Shown in pieces: positions 34,250 through 45,498 of a DNA stretch of 64,000 nucleotides. Source of the stretch: Vandiemenella viatica. Taxonomy: Eukaryota > Arthropoda > Insecta > Orthoptera > Morabidae. The first letter of the stretch is position 1, and every line of letters begins with the position of its first letter. The stretch is from contig JARYHS010008074.1 in assembly GCA_031002005.1 (NCBI GenBank), forward strand, positions 180,196,494 to 180,260,493. Direction: 5' to 3'. Below the pieces are notes generated by a model, which saw only the letters and a program-made list of their open reading frames with translations, made no database searches and had not been told where the DNA came from. The translations under genes were made by a program, and so were the position numbers.

Positions 34250-37200
34250 CTGAAATGGAGCATTTATCATTCAGCTAAAATTGTCCACAATTTATTCTTA
34301 ACAACTAAGATTTAACGTCAACAATGTATTGATCTGCGCATCTGGGTATAATGCTAGAAAATTCTGACTATAAACAAAAAAATCATAAAATATTCTCTTG
34401 CATCTTAAACATGTCCATTATTCATAAAGAAGAGCAACAACGTAGTTTAAACTTTGTGCATTATCTGCTTGTTAAACTGTAAATTCTGATCAGCAAGCTC
34501 ATTGCAAGTTGTGTTCGACGGTATACAAAATTGTGTTTAACGTTGGAGTCAGCTGTTAGGGATTTCATTCATTCTGGGAGAAAATTGCTAAAAGTGAGAA
34601 ACCCTGAAGCAATTCAATTATTAGTACGTGGGTCCGTCCGCAATATACGAGTGCAATATATTGGAATTTATTTTTCTAGACTCTTGTGGTTATAATTTTA
34701 CACTTTTCTCAACTCCTATCACTAGGTGATTTTTAAATCTAGTAAATCAAGAAAACCTTCAGCCTGGACACAATCATTCAGGACATGTCCGCAGAATACA
34801 TCAGTCAATCATTCTGTTGGATATTCTTCACAAACTAGCATTTTACATGTTATTTTTATTATTTTTATACGAATATAAAACCTGTAATCTTATAAAAAAA
34901 AATTGTATTACTGAAATTTACAGTTTTCTTGTAAAATTTTATATCTAGTTTTGTTTAAAAGTTCAGCTTCTTCTTGGACTGTCCCGTTTCAAACGCTGGA
35001 CTGGCTATTCCAAATGAGAAGTAATTTATTTCCTGCTCTACTGATATCTGTCTGGCTCGATTATAATGTATATTGAAAACTAAGACACATATCCTAATAA
35101 GATTCCTAGATAAATTCTTCCAACGCCACAGTAGCTCCTTCTGTTCCTCTTATATACTATCTGATTCTTTCAAACGTATGTTTCAACTTAATAAGAACAT
35201 GCAACATTTTAATTCTAGAATGCGGTGCCCTTTGGGTTATAATTACGTAATAGAAAAGATATATTACATCAAAAACAATTCTCTGTTTTTTTTTCATTAA
35301 CAGAATTTTATAGCATTCACTTATATTCACAACAAAATCGAAAATGTAAATTGTGTGTTAGTAACAATATAATTTAACAGTTATTTAAATAATTTACATT
35401 AAATACCTCGTTTTACAAAACATATTTCCTGTATAAAACCTTAAATATTTATTTAGAACAGTCAATAGGAAAAATTGTTTCAGAACAGTTGCTATCGGCG
35501 TGGTAACTATTACAAGGTTTTTTTTTTTTGTTATTTTTTTCTCCCGAAAACTGTTTTTCCATAAACTTCAACACATTAGTCAAAATACACCGCACATTTG
35601 TTATCACTCACTTGCACAAACTTATCTCTCAGACAAGCCAGTTTCAATTTGTATAACAAACAAAATAATTGAACCAGTTATATTTATTTTAAAAAAAAAA
35701 AGAAGAAAGAAAAAGCCTACATTTAAATCAGACACAAAGCAGTAGCCCAATCTATTGAAAAAACTGCTAACTCATATTAAAAAAGTCTAAAAAACTATTT
35801 TTTCCGTAATATTGTTTATATCAACACTTGGAACACTTGTTAGGCAGTTATAGGTAAAAGATTGTTGGGAATTACCAGTTTTGTTGTTTTGTAGCAACAA
35901 TTTCTTGTCTTTTTACGTGTTGTTCTTTTAAACTAAAATGAATTTCTTTTTCGAAATGGTTAATACAAGTGCCAGGACGAGAGGAGACCTTCTTCTGCTT
36001 TAAGTTCCATAAGTCCTGGTGTGTATGTAGAATGCGGTTGTCTAATGTCTCGTAGTAGAACATTAAGGTACCGCATATAACAGTTTCAGCCGGCAGATAA
36101 AGAGATGTAGGAAACTTTTAAATATTTAATTGCTGTAAAAATACTAATTTCACGTTCCACTTCTGTCCACGGTACACATAAAGGGTATATAATACTTACA
36201 ACCTGGAAATAAAATAAATGCAGTTTCTTTAGTTACTCAATGAGCTTGTGTTCTTGAATTCACTCGATATTTAACATTAAAAATGTAAGCGTCTGCACTA
36301 TATGATTATAGTTGATAAACTGAGTCTGGAAGATTCATGAAGTGAAAAACTGTAATAATCGATATAATATAAACCAGTTTTAAGTGTATATTTCAGAATG
36401 AAACATACTGGAAATTTAGTGTTTCCCTAAGATGGCAGAACACTTTTGATTCTATTTGGTTATTTTTTTTTTTTTAATATATTTATTTTTAGTCCGAATG
36501 GTGCTTTTCCAGAGTGTTTAACTCTTCTTCGTCCTTTTAGCTGTTTCAGATCTTATAGTGTTTAATACGAGCTTAAACATAAACGAAGAGCGTGAATATT
36601 AAGGACGTCGGTCTTTAATAATTATTTGTCACTTCTTTATTACTTGTTAGCACTAAAAAATCCAGCCATAGGATGAGAATTTAAGCATCGAACTAGTCAA
36701 TTCGATTAAACCATTGCAGTAAGTAGCAACGCTGCTTTAAGTTATTTTCCACGCATATATGTGAATGATTAGCATTTTCACAGATCAATGAAGCTTAAAA
36801 ATCCACAATAGAGAACTACGATCGGTTGGCAACAGTTAGGATTAGTTCCATTCTAATGAAATCTTTGTATCACGGGTTGTCGGAGTTACTTACATTCGGA
36901 TGTTGTATATTATCGCTATCCCTCGATTGTGGGAAACTTTAATCAAACGTTACATGTTTTCCGTAAGTTTCATACTGTGTAACTTCAAAACACTTGTGAA
37001 AGAAGTTGAATACAGTGCCAATGAAGCAACGAAGATTCAAGCTTATTTTAAAAGAAGCATTACGATTTGTCTTACGGATGTCCACCTTTATGACTTGCCT
37101 AGTGATTAAAAGAAAATTAACTTTTTTTCGCTGCATTTAACAACAAATTAATATCGTCAATTCTGATGATATGATTGTTTTAAAACACTTAGTGCCGTTA

Positions 37201-37311
37201 AAATATAAACGAGAGAGTGCCAGGGAAGGACTGAGCTTCTTTGGCGCCGTGCTGACTTGGAAGGGTCACACTTTAGTCTTAATAAATAAAGGGCGCGTGT
37301 TTCCCGTTGTG
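34250..37311. other. Non-coding DNA between the orphan exon and the SLC16 last exon
   Basis: AT-rich with T- and A-runs (35519-35529, 36465-36476). The frame at 35872-36063 lacks splice signals. The SLC16 3' UTR should occupy the part just below 37312: AATAAA occurs on the complement side only weakly, and I could not fix the poly-A site. Confidence 0.4.
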
Positions 37312-37665
37312 TCAGACGGACGTCGTGATCTGTTCGACGACGGTGACGGGCCTGCTACAGAGCCCCTCGGGCACGCTGCGGCACGGCCTGATGGGCCGCC
37401 ACAGCTCCTCCGCCGGCAGGTCCAGCGGCGTCGCGAACGAGATGCTCTTGGTGAGCGCAGGGTGGTGGTGGTGGGAGAGTGGGGGGCGGCGCGGGCGCGG
37501 ACAGAGGCAGCGGCAGTGAACCGCCCCCAATGGAGCCCCAGCCGGCGCGCCGTGGAGCCGCCGACCCTGCCACGGCGCCCACAGCGAACAGCAGCGCCGC
37601 CCCCGTCACGGTGGCCGCCAGCGAGAAGTAGAAGCCCGCCTGGGGGTGGCTCTCGTTGATGTAGC
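37312..37665 (-). CDS. SLC16-like transporter, last exon (TM12 and C-terminal tail)
   Basis: The acceptor gtcgcag|GC precedes 37665. The phase-1 entry continues the previous exon's PIT-G with YINESHPQAG and then TM12 (FYFSLAATVTGAALLFAVGA). The tail is basic, Pro-rich and very GC-rich. In the entry frame translation ends at a TAG at 37355-37357. A neighbouring frame (codons in phase with 37446) reads KSISFATPLDLPAEEL and ends VTVVEQITTSV at a TGA at 37312-37314. Its GC-rich third codon positions and PDZ-ligand-like TSV end make it the likelier true C-terminus. Joining the two needs a one-base difference somewhere in the C-rich stretch, or a small intron using the acceptor caccaag|AGC before 37446. 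Confidence 0.7.
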
Positions 37666-40600
37666 CTGCGACAGAGCGCGCCAGAGAATATACACAACGT
37701 CACGGCTAGTGTATCTGCTATAAAGGCTATACCTCACATCAGCTTATTAATATAGACATAAGCAGGAACGGCGGATCTTGTTAAGCCGGTAAGACAAAGG
37801 GAGGTCCCCCTGAAATGTTATTTGGCTACCTCACGTAAAAAGAAATATAATATTAATAATCTTGAAATCAAATTCAAAAGAGAAATTCTTATGGGTGAGA
37901 TCTACTAAATAAATTTAAAAATTTGGTCAACAATATATTTCGATTATGTGTAAAATTCACTAATATTATTTTTAAGTTTATTATTACTTAGTTTTAACTG
38001 CGCAATGTAAAAATTGTACTCCGCTTTGCATATATATATATATATATATTAGTCTCAAATTCCGGGTGGGTAAGTAATAAAATATTAACCAACCGGAATT
38101 TTCCGGGTGGGTACTGCTACCTAACATACCCATATTATCCGCCGGCCCTTGAGTTAAGCATAGAATTTTAATGGCATTTTGGGAGAATCTTTGACATCAC
38201 AGAACAAACAGGGCACAGGAACCCTAAGGCCAGAGAGAAGAAGGCTGAATGGAGGATTGAAGACTACTGGCTTAAGGATGTTGTAAGATGAACTATTATT
38301 TTTTAGGAGAATAATGAATTCACGAAGATGTATCGTGAAGGATAGTTTGACTAGTATGGAAGATGATTTACGTACGTACAGTTGCACCTGCGGCTAAAGA
38401 AGATGTGTTTGAACAAAAATTAAGGTGAGTTGTTTACATCGTGTATTAAAAGTGATGCTATAAATATGTGATTCAATACATATTATACTGAATGTAGAAC
38501 TTTTTGGTACTTTTTTCCTGAAGAAAGATAAAATGAAATAATTTCGGATAGGGTTACAATTCTCCTACAGATTAAGAAAAAAGAAAAAGATAAATTTATA
38601 ACCGGATGGCTAACGCTGAAATTCACCTTAAGTGTAAAAGTGGAAAAAGCGTAATTGTTTCTTTTGCTGACGACCAAGGACTGTGAAGGTAAACTAGAAT
38701 CTTAAGTTGAGGGACAATCTAATGAGTAAATTTATTAACAATCATTGATTAAGTAAAGATTTAAATAGGGACCAGCAGAAGTGATCAACAGAAAATGAGA
38801 CGTTTTACTACTATACTGAAATCAAACTATGAAATTGCTATTCCTCTACTGAGTAAACAGATATACGTAAATGACAACTATGGGAAAAGATTATTCTCCT
38901 TAACATTAAATCATTGCTTGTCGAAAGTATTTATTTTTATAATTCGATTGTTTGATTTATGAGAAGATTTTCTCTGTCAAGTAGTTATCTGACTGGGTAC
39001 AGTACTATGACTTGTCGATATTATTAGAGGCAAGAAAGGATTGGGTTCTAGGATGGTAAGATAGTCGCTATGACCACTATAAACGAACCATCCCGTCATT
39101 TGACGAGATTTCAGGAATCCATGAAACACCGAAATCTGGATGGCGGTAGTGAGCATCGATCCCGCTTCCTCACGACTGTCAGTCCCGGAAGTTAGTCGCT
39201 CGCCCACAAGACTCGGTGACAGGATCCTTCAAGGGTATCGCCTAAACGTGTGTAGGGTTGTGGCATTACACCTTGTGTTCAGAAGAGTATTCACTACAAC
39301 GATATATGTTGATGTGATTATTGAAACTATGGCACAAAGCTGTTGGGCGATTCTGCAAGTCGATTGCACCTTGCGGATGCCAATTTTCAATACCATGTAT
39401 TTCTATCCTTTTGAAACAAAACTCTGCAACTTCATCAAGATTAATCGCTTACTAAAATTTCGATTTTTCTGCTCAAAAAGCAAATGGATGAATGATGAAA
39501 GTGTTGCAATTTAGTTAGTATCTGTTGATAGTGAAAATTCAGTTGCGTTGACAATTCCTCAAGGTAGTTTGGCCAGCTACCTAGCACAGAATGGATTTGC
39601 TTGTGACCCTCAATAATCCCTTGTGGGAAATGCAGGTTCTTTTGAGTAAAAAGCCTTTTTCAACTGCGCAGTTTACGATCCGGTGTGTTAAACGGATGTG
39701 AATGTTGTGCCATTTGCTATTTTATCTACGAGTATGTGGCCTCTGCAGAGTGAATCCAAAACAGATTGAGCTAGACGGTGCATTTAATTGAGTTCTGAAA
39801 TAAAGGTCTGAACTAATCACACTATTCGAAATAGGACGAATTGTACAGGTGAAACAATTGTTCTATTTTCGTATCAGTGTTTTAATTCAATTACTATCTT
39901 AAATTACAAATCAAGAGACCATATTAGGAACTGCTGGGGAATACAGACTAAACAGAAAAAAAATATAGATATATAAAAAACTCGTGTTTCTATGCCAGAA
40001 CATTCCTACCCTATTCTTTTTCTAGTCATTGCTGCTTGTATACATAGAAACAAATTATAATATATGTGACAGTTTTCTGAGAAATTGTGTAAATCGCTGT
40101 GAATGTTAACGGAAAAAAGCGGTATCTGTATTTTAAGGCTAAATATGCATTCACAGAAGTGATCGAACGCTTTCGTTTACTAAGCAGGGTAAGAATCTAT
40201 TAGTTAAGAGCGTGATTTGCTTCATCACTGTTGATTCCGCAAGAGACGGCACAAGTCCAAGAAAAACATATATTAATAATGTTTCTGTTCTCACACAGGC
40301 CGTTAGTTTCTGGCCATTGTCCGAGCATGGATATTCCATTAGTTTTTCTGACGATTAAAAGGCGCATTGCTGTCGAATATATTTTTAGAAAACACTGTAA
40401 TATAAAAATAGAAGCTTTGATGTTTAAATTGCGGAATCTATTGACATTAAAATTCCAAAGTTCCTTGAAGCAAAACCGCTGACAATAAGAGTAGACAAAA
40501 TAGAATCAATGAGAAGTTGTTGAATCACAATGGTAAAATAATCGAATATAATGAAACATACAATGTTGAAGACACTGAATATTTTAATACAGTTGATGGT

Positions 40601-41906
40601 TGATAATATCCACCCATAAAAAGGTGAAAATTTCCGTTCCCTTTCTTCATTTCTGTAACTGCTATTAGTGTAATATTAATCTAAATTTAGTAAGTAATAC
40701 ATGCATGATCGGTAAAAATTGTAAAACCAACTGAAGATTCAATAGACTTCTCATAACATAGAGTGTAATAAGTAAGAAAAATGAAGGGGAAACGGTTGAG
40801 TTATTTCACAGGGAAAAATCGTGCATTAAAACATCCCGGGTCTGGCTTACGTCTTAGAGGAGACCCTGTATTAAGCCCTAATCAAAACATGCAATCTCTA
40901 TTTTTTCATTGCTTCGCTAGACAGGTGGGGGGGGGGGGGGCTTCTTAATACTTATGTGGGATGGCCTATTTCCTTTCTACTCCTCTGTAAGGTCAGGTTT
41001 ACATCTCTGCAGTGTAGGAAATATGTAAATCCTTAACAAATAACGTCATGCATAGACAATGATACGAATAAATGTTCTATTGTGATAAAATAGAATACAG
41101 TTATTGTATTGACGTTATATTGAAATTCATCTATCATTTTTTATATTTTATTATTGTGTTATAGGTTTTCAATTTGAAAATATGCCTTCAGAAACAAAAT
41201 TATATGGATCTGGAATAACGAAGCAAAATTTTATTAGGATTCCGAAATTATTCACAAAATCTATTACAAGCCATGAAAAGAGAATGCACAAGACGAAAGA
41301 ATTTTATCTCTTGTTTCTTCACTTACTGGCATATTGTCATATTTCTGGTTGTACCGAACCTTTTCTGACTTATTCAGTCATTTATACATGTCGTACCAAA
41401 GTTCTTCCGCAGAAACTTTTCTCGGCAAAACATCCTGTTTCGAACCAGAGACATTTTCATGATACTTCCATGTAATTGCTATACAACAATTTGTCGGTTA
41501 TAACGACTGAAATTGCAGTGATATTTTTCTTGTTTCCACAAACCTTTTACTGCCGAAAAATTTCCTACTTTTAGTTGGAAGTAACTTCCAATGTTAGGAC
41601 GTTTGAAAGCAATTTATAACTCCAGGAAATACTTCAACCAACAGACAGAGATTGAACAGCATTAAAAGTATGTTTCTTTGTAAATAGTTTTTCTTGTACT
41701 GTAAAAAACATTATTTACAGTGATACCGCTGGTATTCCTTTTTGAACCCGCATTATAATTTATAACTAGATGTTTAGATCTTTGTTATCCCTACATCCTA
41801 GAAATAAGTAATTACAGGAACAACAATTGGAAAGCATTTTTGAACCCTCATTAGAATTAACAATTAGTTGTTAAGGTCATACTTGCATCGTGACATTCAG
41901 ATTTAC
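37666..41906 (-). other. SLC16-like gene intron (4.2 kb)
   Basis: AT-rich intron between the TM10-11 exon and the last exon. It holds a (TA)n run at 38029-38049, two copies of 'ttccgggtgggta' at about 38060 and 38098, a SINE remnant at 39010-39185 and a G-run at about 40926-40940. No further exons recognised. Confidence 0.6.
39010..39185 (-). repeat. tRNA-derived SINE, diverged copy
   Basis: Reverse-orientation pieces 'ttgtcgatattattagaggc', 'aagaaaggattggg', 'aaccatcccg' and 'aaatctggatgg' follow the SINE order. Much diverged. Confidence 0.55.
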
Positions 41907-42113
41907 CTGTGATGGGCGCCCCTATGAGCAGCGGCAGCGCCTCTGCGCCCTGCACGAAGGCCCACGCTCTGGCGAAGTACCTGGAGCGCACGCTCTCCAT
42001 GGTGAACACCTTGAGCGAGTAGAAGAAACCTCCCAGACACACTCCGTACAGCCACACCACCAGCACGTAGCCGTGGTAGCCCTGCACGCTGCCCAGCGCT
42101 AGCAGAGACACTC
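41907..42113 (-). CDS. SLC16-like transporter, TM9-TM11 exon (complete copy)
   Basis: This is a 207-nt exon with acceptor cttgcag| before 42113 and donor ACAG|gtaaat after 41907, in phase 1 and out phase 1. It encodes the end of TM9 (VSLLALGSVQ), TM10 (GYVLVVWLYGVCLGGFFYSL), the loop KVFTMESVRSRYFARA and TM11 (WAFVQGAEALPLLIGAPIT). These match the last third of SLC16/MCT-type major facilitator transporters, where TM11 carries a conserved small-residue/Pro pattern. It is the only copy that runs past the internal CAG-GTACTT and reaches the genuine donor. The 17 truncated copies next to it start from the same acceptor. It carries GGT at the Gly codon before FFY where the array copies have GGC. 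Confidence 0.85.
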
Positions 42114-44847
42114 CTGCAAGACACAAACACACTTAAGTACCTGGAGCGCACGCTCTCATGGTGAACACCTTGAGCAAGTAGAAGAAGCCTCCCAGACACA
42201 CTCCGTACAGCCACACCACCAGCACGTAGCCGTGGTAGCCCTGCACGCTGCCCAGCGCTAGCAGAGACACTCCTGCAAGACACAAACACACTTAAGTACC
42301 TGGAGCGCACGCTCTCCATGGTGAACACCTTGAGCGAGTAGAAGAAGCCTCCCAGACACACTCCGTACAGCCACGCCACCAGCACGTAGCCGTGGTAGCC
42401 CTGCACGCTGCCCAGCGCTAGCAGAGACAGTCCTGCAAGACACAAACACACTTAAGTACCTGGAGCGCACGCTCTCCATGGTGAACACCTTGAGCGAGTA
42501 GAAGAAGCCTCCCAGACACACTCCGTACAGCCACACCACCAGCACGTAGCCGTGGTAGCCCTGCACGCTGCCCAGCGCTAGCAGAGACACTCCTGCAAGA
42601 CACAAACACACTTAAGTACCTGGAGCGCACGCTCTCCATGGTGAACACCTTGAGCGAGTAGAAGAAGCCTCCCAGACACACTCCGTACAGCCACACCAGC
42701 ACGTAGCCGTGGTAGCCCTGCACGCTGCCCAGCACTAGCAGAGACACTCCTGCAAGACACAAACACACTTAAGTACCTGGAGCGCACGCTCTCCATGGTG
42801 AACACCTTGAGCAAGTAGAAGAAGCCTCCCAGACACACTCCGTACAGCCACACCACCAGCACGTAGCCGTGGTAGCCCTGCACGCTGCCCAGCGCTAGCA
42901 GAGACACTCCTGCAAGACACAAACACACTTAAGTACCTGGAGCGCACGCTCTCCATGGTGAACACCTTGAGCAAGTAGAAGAAGCCTCCCAGACACACTC
43001 CGTACAGCCACACCACCAGCACGTAGCCGTGGTAGCCCTGCACGCTGCCCAGCGCTAGCAGAGACACTCCTGCAAGACACAAACACACTTAAGTACCTGG
43101 AGCGCACGCTCTCCATGGTGAACACCTTGAGCGAGTAGAAGAAGCCTCCCAGACACACTCCGTACAGCCACGCCACCAGCACGTAGCCGTGGTAGCCCTG
43201 CACGCTGCCCAGCGCTAGCAGAGACAGTCCTGCAAGACACAAACACACTTAAGTACCTGGAGCGCACGCTCTCCATGGTGAACACCTTGAGCGAGTAGAA
43301 GAAGCCTCCCAGACACACTCCGTACAGCCACACCACCAGCACGTAGCCGTGGTAGCCCTGCACGCTGCCCAGCGCTAGCAGAGACACTCCTGCAAGACAC
43401 AAACACACTTAAGTACCTGGAGCGCACGCTCTCCATGGTGAACACCTTGAGCAAGTAGAAGAAGCCTCCCAGACACACTCCGTACAGCCACACCACCAGC
43501 ACGTAGCCGTGGTAGCCCTGCACGCTGCCCAGCGCTAGCAGAGACACTCCTGCAAGACACAAACACACTTAAGTACCTGGAGCGCACGCTCTCCATGGTG
43601 AACACCTTGAGCGAGTAGAAGAAGCCTCCCAGACACACTCCGTACAGCCACGCCACCAGCACGTAGCCGTGGTAGCCCTGCACGCTGCCCAGCGCTAGCA
43701 GAGACAGTCCTGCAAGACACAAACACACTTAAGTACCTGGAGCGCACGCTCTCCATGGTGAACACCTTGAGCGAGTAGAAGAAGCCTCCCAGACACACTC
43801 CGTACAGCCACACCACCAGCACGTAGCCGTGGTAGCCCTGCACGCTGCCCAGCACTAGCAGAGACACTCCTGCAAGACACAAACACACTTAAGTACCTGG
43901 AGCGCACGCTCTCCATGGTGAACACCTTGAGCAAGTAGAAGAAGCCTCCCAGACACACTCCGTACAGCCACACCACCAGCACGTAGCCGTGGTAGCCCTG
44001 CACGCTGCCCAGCGCTAGCAGAGACACTCCTGCAAGACACAAACACACTTAAGTACCTGGAGCGCACGCTCTCCATGGTGAACACCTTGAGCAAGTAGAA
44101 GAAGCCTCCCAGACACACTCCGTACAGCCACACCACCAGCACGTAGCCGTGGTAGCCCTGCACGCTGCCCAGCGCTAGCAGAGACACTCCTGCAAGACAC
44201 AAACACACTTAAGTACCTGGAGCGCACGCTCTCCATGGTGAACACCTTGAGCGAGTAGAAGAAGCCTCCCAGACACACTCCGTACAGCCACGCCACCAGC
44301 ACGTAGCCGTGGTAGCCCTGCACGCTGCCCAGCGCTAGCAGAGACAGTCCTGCAAGACACAAACACACTTAAGTACCTGGAGCGCACGCTCTCCATGGTG
44401 AACACCTTGAGCGAGTAGAAGAAGCCTCCCAGACACACTCCGTACAGCCACACCACCAGCACGTAGCCGTGGTAGCCCTGCACGCTGCCCAGCGCTAGCA
44501 GAGACACTCCTGCAAGACACAAACACACTTAAGTACCTGGAGCGCACGCTCTCCATGGTGAACACCTTGAGCGAGTAGAAGAAGCCTCCCAGACACACTC
44601 CGTACAGCCACACCAGCACGTAGCCGTGGTAGCCCTGCACGCTGCCCAGCACTAGCAGAGACACTCCTGCAAGACACAAACACACTTAAGTACCTGGAGC
44701 GCACGCTCTCCATGGTGAACACCTTGAGCGAGTAGAAGAAGCCTCCCAGACACACTCCGTACAGCCACACCACCAGCACGTAGCCGTGGTAGCCCTGCAC
44801 GCTGCCCAGCGCTAGCAGAGACACTCCTGCAAGACACAAACACACTT
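42114..44847 (-). repeat. 160-bp tandem array made from an exon/intron junction of the SLC16-like gene (17 extra copies)
   Basis: Seventeen head-to-tail units precede the complete exon. Each unit, read on the minus strand, is 21 nt of intron end with the acceptor (aagtgtgtttgtgtcttgcag less its last base repeat), 133 nt of exon (TM9 end through MESVRSR) and 6 nt GTACTT, 160 in total. Unit junctions (acttaagtac on the plus strand) start at 42131, 42290, 42450, 42610, 42767, 42927, then every 160 bp to 44527, and finally 44684. Spacings are 160 except 159 (one base lost in the 42131 unit) and 157 twice (an in-frame triplet lost). Copies differ at only about four substitution sites. If spliced at CAG|GT each unit would leave a 27-nt 'intron', below normal limits. 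Read through, 160 nt shifts the frame and stops within about three frames. Long overlapping open frames across the array are a by-product. Confidence 0.95.
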
Positions 44848-45374
44848 TACATTTTCAACTGGATCTATGGACTACCCATACCTGTTATGTTTCAGTACAT
44901 CTAATACCTTTACCAAGGGTCGGTGGCTGTCCTTCAGGGTGTCACAACTACAGGATAGATTTCTTGAGGTTATTTTCCCCTGCCATCTACAGTAATAAAA
45001 GTTTATGTATGTGTTTCTATTTTATATGGATGATTGATGTATATACCTTCAATATAGTATGTTTTGAATGAATGAAAGATGAAGGAAGGAAAAGGATGAA
45101 ACTCGGTGCAGGCCTATTCAGGCCCACTTTTAGGAAAGAAACCCAAAGGTGTTCCCAAGGTCAACATCCCTATCCGACGATCATATCATCATCAACAACG
45201 TGTGTTTGTACTGTAACTGTACGTCATTTAGATTAATATCTTAGTACCGGAATAATGTCATTTTATTAGCTTTTACAGCGACGTGCGGATGTTGATCCAG
45301 CGCGACTTGTTTGTTCGACATAAAATCTGGCGATCCAGTTCAAAGTAGATGTAAACATGTATTCCTGACATTGG

Positions 45375-45498
45375 TTGGCACAGTTAATCGGAAAGTTAAC
45401 TTCGTTAATCGTTAAACCGCTTCTTAAAAAGTTAACTTCGACAGTCGGTAAAGCGTTAAATTTTTGAAAGTTTAAGTTAACCGTTAAAAGTTAAACCT
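45375..45498. repeat. GTTAA-rich block, possible hAT element end
   Basis: A cluster of gttaa/gttaac motifs (for example 'cacagttaatcggaaagtta', 'gttaacttcg' twice) resembles the subterminal ends of some insect hAT elements. No partner end or 8-bp duplication was located. Confidence 0.3.

Noticed and set aside
35872..36063. Minus-strand frame starting MFYYETLDN, similar at its start to the hAT fragment
   Set aside because: The similarity covers only about seven residues, and the rest lacks hAT motifs and splice signals.
37171..37659. Plus-strand and alternate minus-strand Arg/Pro-rich frames
   Set aside because: Shadows of the GC-rich last SLC16 exon.
39140..39514. 124-codon plus-strand frame
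   Set aside because: It begins inside a SINE remnant and has no family character.
41903..44845. Series of overlapping ~117-residue open frames, one per 160 bp
   Set aside because: They are a consequence of the tandem exon copies read through the 27-nt spacers. After the first 50 residues they run in the wrong frame and stop, so they are not separate genes.
42114..44847. CRISPR-like array
   Set aside because: Units are contiguous with no variable spacers and derive from a neighbouring eukaryotic exon.
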